Positions 62,701 to 64,000 of a stretch of 64,000 bases of DNA are shown piece after piece (within the stretch, counting starts at the first letter, position 1; each line of letters starts with the position of its first letter). Location: contig CM059587.1 of NCBI GenBank assembly GCA_030407085.1, positions 73,583,001 to 73,647,000 on the forward strand, given 5' to 3'. Below the pieces are notes generated by a model. The model was given only the letters and a program-made list of their open reading frames with translations. It was not told the origin of the DNA and searched no databases. Both the position numbers and the translations under genes were made by a program. Origin of the DNA: Trichopria drosophilae (Eukaryota > Arthropoda > Insecta > Hymenoptera > Diapriidae).

Positions 62701-62972
62701 TTGAAAATCAGACATTCCAAGAGTCCAAGGAAAACTTTGCGTCTCTGTAAAACATTATCAAACATGACAAATTCGTGGATTTTATAAATCTACGATGCAC
62801 TTACGTTCAGTCCATGTAGTTTTTGGTAATAAAATTGGTAAATCTTTCAAATACGAAGAAATTCGATCCGCTTGAACAGTACTCGAGTGAATTCGAACTG
62901 TCGGCGATCGTATAACAAAAATTTGTAAATGTTCGTCTTCGAGCAATGCTCGATCCTTTGATTCTTCGATAC
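33852..62972 (-). CDS. VPS13B: VPS13B (COH1) lipid-transfer protein, C-terminal ~2,800 residues
   Basis: VPS13 proteins are bridge-like carriers of bulk lipid between membranes; VPS13B acts at the Golgi and endosomes and is the Cohen syndrome gene in people. I found 32 exons here, all GT-AG with compatible phases, totalling about 8.4 kb of coding sequence; exon groups are listed separately. Identity with VPS13B rather than VPS13A/C/D rests on the C-terminus: 'ARNLDRLTLDQEHLQRQEE', 'TKPLSGAAELVALTGQGLLQGAG' and 'RYAWRLMPLLAK' follow the vertebrate VPS13B order closely. The N-terminal chorein part is missing: the first exon seen begins inside a codon, so the gene continues beyond 64 kb. Introns of 0.6-3.8 kb are packed with foldback transposons. 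The gene is convergent with NHP2. Confidence 0.88.
35346..36110. repeat. Tandem array of ATGGCGG units, 108 or 122 bp
   Basis: ttactcgg starts at 35346, 35454, 35576, 35698, 35820, 35928 and 36036, so the period is 108 or 122 bp. The 14-bp difference is one extra 'gatccaatatggcg' beside the ggcggacag box. Each unit holds aaaatggcgg and 'ggtcgccgattacgaatttg'. Inverted copies follow at 36570-36870. Single copies of the same unit occur at 22.15, 38.2, 39.2, 39.5, 45.2, 48.75, 49.42 and 63.2-63.6 kb. 108 is a multiple of three, so one strand looks open; it is not a protein. Confidence 0.85.
37263..37532. mobile_element. 270-bp CAGTAG-ended MITE on a TA target, with preserved empty site
   Basis: Ends CAGTAGGACCTCTTACTAAC on the left; the right-end complement differs by one base in 23. 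TA lies on both flanks (37261-37262 and 37533-37534). The opposite arm of the host palindrome at 34961-34975 reads gccatgtaattcttaac, the uninterrupted site. Same size and ends as the elements at 20156 and 50729. Confidence 0.9.
37982..38512. mobile_element. 531-bp foldback filling VPS13B intron 30
   Basis: Starts aagtaacactagggaagtga and ends with its complement. Arms of about 150 bp include 'cttctttaaaaagtatttaa' and 'cacgtgttttttt'. The centre has two ATGGCGG-type blocks in inverted orientation. The intron is 591 bp, so the element is nine tenths of it. Confidence 0.8.
39165..39815. mobile_element. 651-bp TTAA-bounded element
   Basis: Left TTAACCCTTTGAAGCATAC, right-end complement TTAACTCTTAGAAGCACGG. 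Contains an inverted pair of ATGGCGG blocks (39205-39290 and 39465-39545). A related end (complement TTAACTCTTCGAAGCATAC) is at 45466. Confidence 0.6.
40166..40884. mobile_element. 719-bp TTAA-bounded foldback
   Basis: Perfect 20-bp inverted ends TTAAGGGGAGGCACCACCTT. The interior has three related ~200-bp blocks with 'ctcgtatggattttaaaaaa' and 'tctacaacctctcg'. No transposase. Confidence 0.8.
41366..42976 (-). CDS. VPS13B: VPS13B exons 27-29
   Basis: Exons: 42848-42976, 41769-42726, 41366-41713. Exon 28 encodes 319 residues, including 'VLPAIEDFSETDVQEGTATI', 'VYLSNSLKKNMKNIVDNSLL' and 'YFETFDRRNLLTTPYRLGNA'. Exon 29 encodes the most conserved part of the protein: 'GWVVGSLEILGSPGGLAQAL', 'GLKDFVSMPFQGLLQGPWGF', 'HITAGTLNSVTKLASSVARN'. 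This corresponds to the ATG2-like C-terminal helical region that contacts membrane in VPS13 proteins. The acceptor of exon 28 may be at 42726 or, three bases on, at 42723 (NAGNAG). Confidence 0.88.
43136..44465. mobile_element. 1.33-kb Tc1/mariner-like foldback on a TA target
   Basis: Ends CAGTACCGCTCAAAAGTATG and complement CAGTACCGGTCAAAAGTATC, flanked by TA. Arms of roughly 480-550 bp share 'gaagctgaaactcctcttta' and 'taactttagtaaatcgagca'. The loop at 43.69-43.98 kb has no transposase frame. In VPS13B intron 26. Confidence 0.85.
44926..46172. mobile_element. Composite inverted repeat in VPS13B intron 26
   Basis: Arms 44926-45066 and 46030-46172 are inverted copies ('aaaattgccttttttactgc', 'gatcgttctcaaatttcat'). 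Between them are ATGGCGG-type fragments (45.18-45.42 kb) and a nested hairpin at 45546. Confidence 0.6.
45546..45741. mobile_element. 196-bp hairpin built of AACGTTT words
   Basis: Ends CCCAACGGGCACGAA and TTCGTGCCCGTTGG. Interior: aaacgttt, gaacgttcc and related words at least ten times, plus 'aaatgtctgcaac' in both orientations. Confidence 0.7.
46701..48083 (-). CDS. VPS13B: VPS13B exons 23-26
   Basis: Exons: 48083-47936, 47820-47670, 47118-46939, 46855-46701 (given 5' to 3'). Phases 2, 0, 1, 1, then 0. Product includes 'FEKNVESVALYISVSLGHQW', 'IENECQFKIFIGQSND', 'CEIESKGISHYSLP' and 'PYYGDVKLTLYTRCYTTYL'. A Ser codon is assembled across the 47670/47118 junction. The acceptor at 47119 is preceded by only a weak pyrimidine tract (tttctgaag), so this junction is the least certain of the group. 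Confidence 0.75.
48631..49772. mobile_element. 1.14-kb TTAA-bounded element
   Basis: Inverted ends TTAACCCCTTCGCTGCGG, identical over 18 bp. Carries ATGGCGG-type blocks at 48.73-48.92 and 49.42-49.49 kb. Shares its right TTAA with the next element. Confidence 0.75.
49769..50677. mobile_element. 909-bp TTAA-bounded foldback
   Basis: Ends TTAAGGGGAGACACTGGTGAG-type on the left and complement TTAAGGGGATAGACCGGTGA on the right. Arms of about 330 bp ('attgttcattatacaataaa', 'gatgctcataaca') are inverted. Starts on the same TTAA that ends the 48631 element. Confidence 0.75.
50729..50987. mobile_element. 259-bp CAGTAG-ended MITE on a TA target
   Basis: Left end CAGTAGTCCTTCCCTTATTC, right complement CAGTAGACCTTCTCTTATTC, flanked by TA. 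The third member of this group here, in VPS13B intron 22. Confidence 0.85.
51262..51715. repeat. Diverged single arm of the 43136 foldback family
   Basis: 'caattaaaatgttgatatct', 'gaattaaagaagagatttca', 'actatgctcgatttactaaa' and 'gcctcttcg' occur in the same order as in the left arm of the 43136 element. The matching second arm and the ends are absent. Confidence 0.6.
51884..53628 (-). CDS. VPS13B: VPS13B exons 17-22
   Basis: Exons: 53461-53628, 53204-53394, 52782-52986, 52512-52676, 52171-52332, 51884-52083. Signature stretches: 'FISIWVRVVTELVNGRNKTL', 'LLSPLYMIRSHLPVPAKVQI' followed by 'HQLTFQLEYGF', 'STLLLELQPWCFVLNSLG', and 'GTFHLGIGIGDTYFTSPAI'. This alternation of 'PW.(L/V)(V/I)N' and 'SPLY(M/I)' boxes is the adaptor-binding region of VPS13 proteins. 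The first exon starts phase 0 at an ATATAG acceptor, preceded by an in-frame stop. Confidence 0.82.
53792..53920 (-). CDS. Small ATG-initiated open frame in a VPS13B intron, unrecognised
   Basis: 42 codons from ATG (53920) to TGA (53792), polar with no membrane segment ('MSREKKVSPQDYTTC'). I do not recognise it. It could be a first exon of a nested gene, a chance frame, or a microprotein. No donor site could be placed with confidence. Confidence 0.15.
   Translation of the reverse strand: MSREKKVSPQDYTTCFTSLRNICLTSSNINTNENKIHELLQP
54176..54775. repeat. Truncated left part of the 34118-type TTAA element
   Basis: TTAACCCATTAACGTCCAAA, then 'gcttcaatttcaat', 'aaattgaaaggt', 'cctactatttttgaggtcgctctt' blocks as at 34118-34260. 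No right end found. 54780-55750 adds low-complexity DNA plus a 'aaatggcggcttcaaggtgg' fragment (minus strand, ~55372). Confidence 0.5.
55770..56085. repeat. Interspersed ~320-bp repeat, copy 1
   Basis: From 'attttgactccaaagaatcg' to 'gctgcttgaaaacaatttc'. A second copy at 61062-61330 lies in the same direction in another VPS13B intron. Stops in all frames argue against a duplicated exon. Family unknown. Confidence 0.7.
56268..60214 (-). CDS. VPS13B: VPS13B exons 7-16
   Basis: Exons: 60011-60214, 59830-59945, 59425-59770, 59235-59354, 59064-59180, 58723-58992, 58032-58652, 57872-57967, 56908-57618, 56268-56825. All junctions read through; nearly all are phase 0. The region includes 'RPERIHGNISLDSVTITAVL', a long 237-codon exon (56908-57618) with 'NVQAALNIGTIHVSLYNH', and the exon at 56268 ('LTRYVIANDSNIPIRFGQSG'), resembling the adaptor-binding (VAB) repeats of VPS13 proteins. 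The 3' end of the last exon is uncertain: GTGAAAG at 56267 keeps phase with the next exon, while GTAAATA at 56260 would be phase 1. Confidence 0.8.
60390..62972 (-). CDS. VPS13B: VPS13B exons 1-6 of the window
   Basis: Exons, 5' to 3': 62805-62972, 62524-62744, 62243-62453, 61879-62080, 61639-61816, 60390-60722. Phases 1, 0, 1, 2, 0 at the successive junctions, and 0 at the end. The product includes a Thr/Pro-rich linker ('TTVPPTLSSPTQTFYPEDTT'), 'AWIQWTITKVAVKLYITSDY', 'LELEDIITSVDLQDYFKVTH' and 'ITQPTNPYLAEIDAKIQMVD', i.e. the extended repeating-beta-groove region of the lipid channel. The first exon starts with two bases of a split codon, which proves an upstream exon outside the window. 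Confidence 0.82.
61062..61330. repeat. Interspersed ~320-bp repeat, copy 2
   Basis: Matches 55770-56085 with several small indels ('gaaattcaaccaggcggaat', 'gatggcgccata', 'ggaaactgcagaaaccca' shared). Lies in VPS13B intron 5. The rest of that intron (60723-61050, 61340-61630) shows nothing recognised. Confidence 0.7.
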
Positions 62973-63129
62973 CTGAGGTACAAAATCATTATCTTAACCA
63001 CTTTACTGGTACTGTATCATATGTGTACAAAAAAAAGGTGCCACGACTGGTAATGTATCATTAAAAAAAATATGTACATTTTTAAATAACTTTCACAATT
63101 TTTAATGAATTTGCACGAAATTTGGGATA

Positions 63130-64000
63130 CCTTAGTTTTTTGGTTCGTTGAATACGAATCTGAGGTTACGGTTTGAAAATTAAATATGGCGGATCCATTA
63201 TGGCGACTACAAGTTATACGCCTTTGAAGCAAATTTTTTTTCTGTACGTGGAAAACGGTTGAAATTTGTTACTCAAGGGTTTTTTGGGTCGCAGATTATG
63301 AATCTGATCTCAAATTTTCAAAATTAAAAATAACAAATCCAAGATGGGGAATCGTAGGGCAAAAAGTTACTTGATCTAACTGAGATTTGTTATTCGGGGG
63401 TTTTTGAGGTCGCTGATTACAAATCTGATCTCAGAATTCAAAATGGCGTTACCAAGATAGTGGGCAGAAATCCAAAAAGTTACTTAATCCCGCCGAAATT
63501 TGTTAGTGGGATTTTTCGGGATTGCTGATTACGAATATGGACTCATTTTGAACATTCAAAATGGCGAATATAACATGATGATCCGAATTGCGAAATTATT
63601 TGATTCATCTGAAATTATTATTTTGGCATGATTTTAGGTGTTTTTAGTAGCAGAATTCGAAATTCTAACGTCACAGTTGTAACATTCGAAATGTACATCA
63701 TCTACATCAAACATATCATTGTGTTCATAACAAAATATTTATTTCTTCACTAGATTCATCAATTTCTTCAGCAAACCATTAATTATTTTCGCAACAATCA
63801 GAAAAAATAGATTCATCGCTTTCTGAAGAATTTGAAGCAGTTTTTTTTCTTTTACTAGAGAGAATATAAGCCATAAAATTAGTCCGATGAAATAAGTCGA
63901 TACAGTAAGAAGATTTCCAGTTTCAGGAAATCATTCTTCGAAAACAGCTAATAATATGACGAGCGGAGCCTCCGGCCTCCTTATGAGGAAACCCGAACCA
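63130..64000. repeat. ATGGCGG-type blocks and unclassified DNA in a VPS13B intron
   Basis: Four blocks with 'ggtcgctgattacgaat' and 'ttcaaaatggcg' variants span about 63130-63570. From 63700 on, the minus strand reads as a Ser/Asp/Glu-rich stretch ('SSESDESIFSDCCENN' then a stop), faintly like the acidic start of piggyBac-type transposases. The last 50 bases are GC-richer. No VPS13B exon was found here. Confidence 0.35.

Overview
The window is AT-rich animal nuclear DNA with split genes, GT-AG introns, AATAAA signals and heavy loads of inverted-repeat transposon debris. Three chemosensory (OS-D family) genes make it an insect. The gene set and repeat style suggest Hymenoptera, but that is only a tentative inference.

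Layout. 0-0.85 kb: first exon of a minus-strand chemosensory protein gene whose second exon lies off the left edge. 2.6-5.8 kb: a decayed non-LTR retrotransposon on the minus strand. 7.7-9.0 kb: a single-exon gene for a MYND zinc-finger protein resembling MSS51, behind a duplicated segment with two CACGTG boxes. 9.6-13.2 kb: a decayed plus-strand jockey-like LINE carrying four small hairpin elements, followed by a Ty3/gypsy integrase scrap. 14.4-20.7 kb: two complete two-exon chemosensory genes on the plus strand, separated by a 121-bp tandem array and a 1.46-kb foldback. 21.8-26.0 kb: a four-exon Aurora-like kinase on the minus strand that has lost the Asn of the catalytic loop. 27.8-32.6 kb: gene-free foldback repeats and a word-repeat array. 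33.0-33.8 kb: NHP2 (H/ACA snoRNP subunit), three exons, plus strand. 33.85 kb to the right edge: the C-terminal ~2,800 residues of VPS13B on the minus strand in 32 recognised exons; the 5' part lies beyond 64 kb. NHP2 and VPS13B converge with 55 bp between stop codons.

The genes are unrelated housekeeping, sensory and kinase genes; no shared pathway is evident. What stands out is the mobile DNA. Several VPS13B introns are almost entirely one foldback element. Three CAGTAG-ended miniature elements sit on TA targets, and one has its empty site preserved in the opposite arm of the palindrome it entered. Several TTAA-flanked elements abut head to tail. A recurring group of short hairpin elements is built from reiterated, mostly self-complementary words, each with a different word and some with related CCCT termini. 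I could find no convincing intact transposase, tRNA, rRNA or CRISPR.
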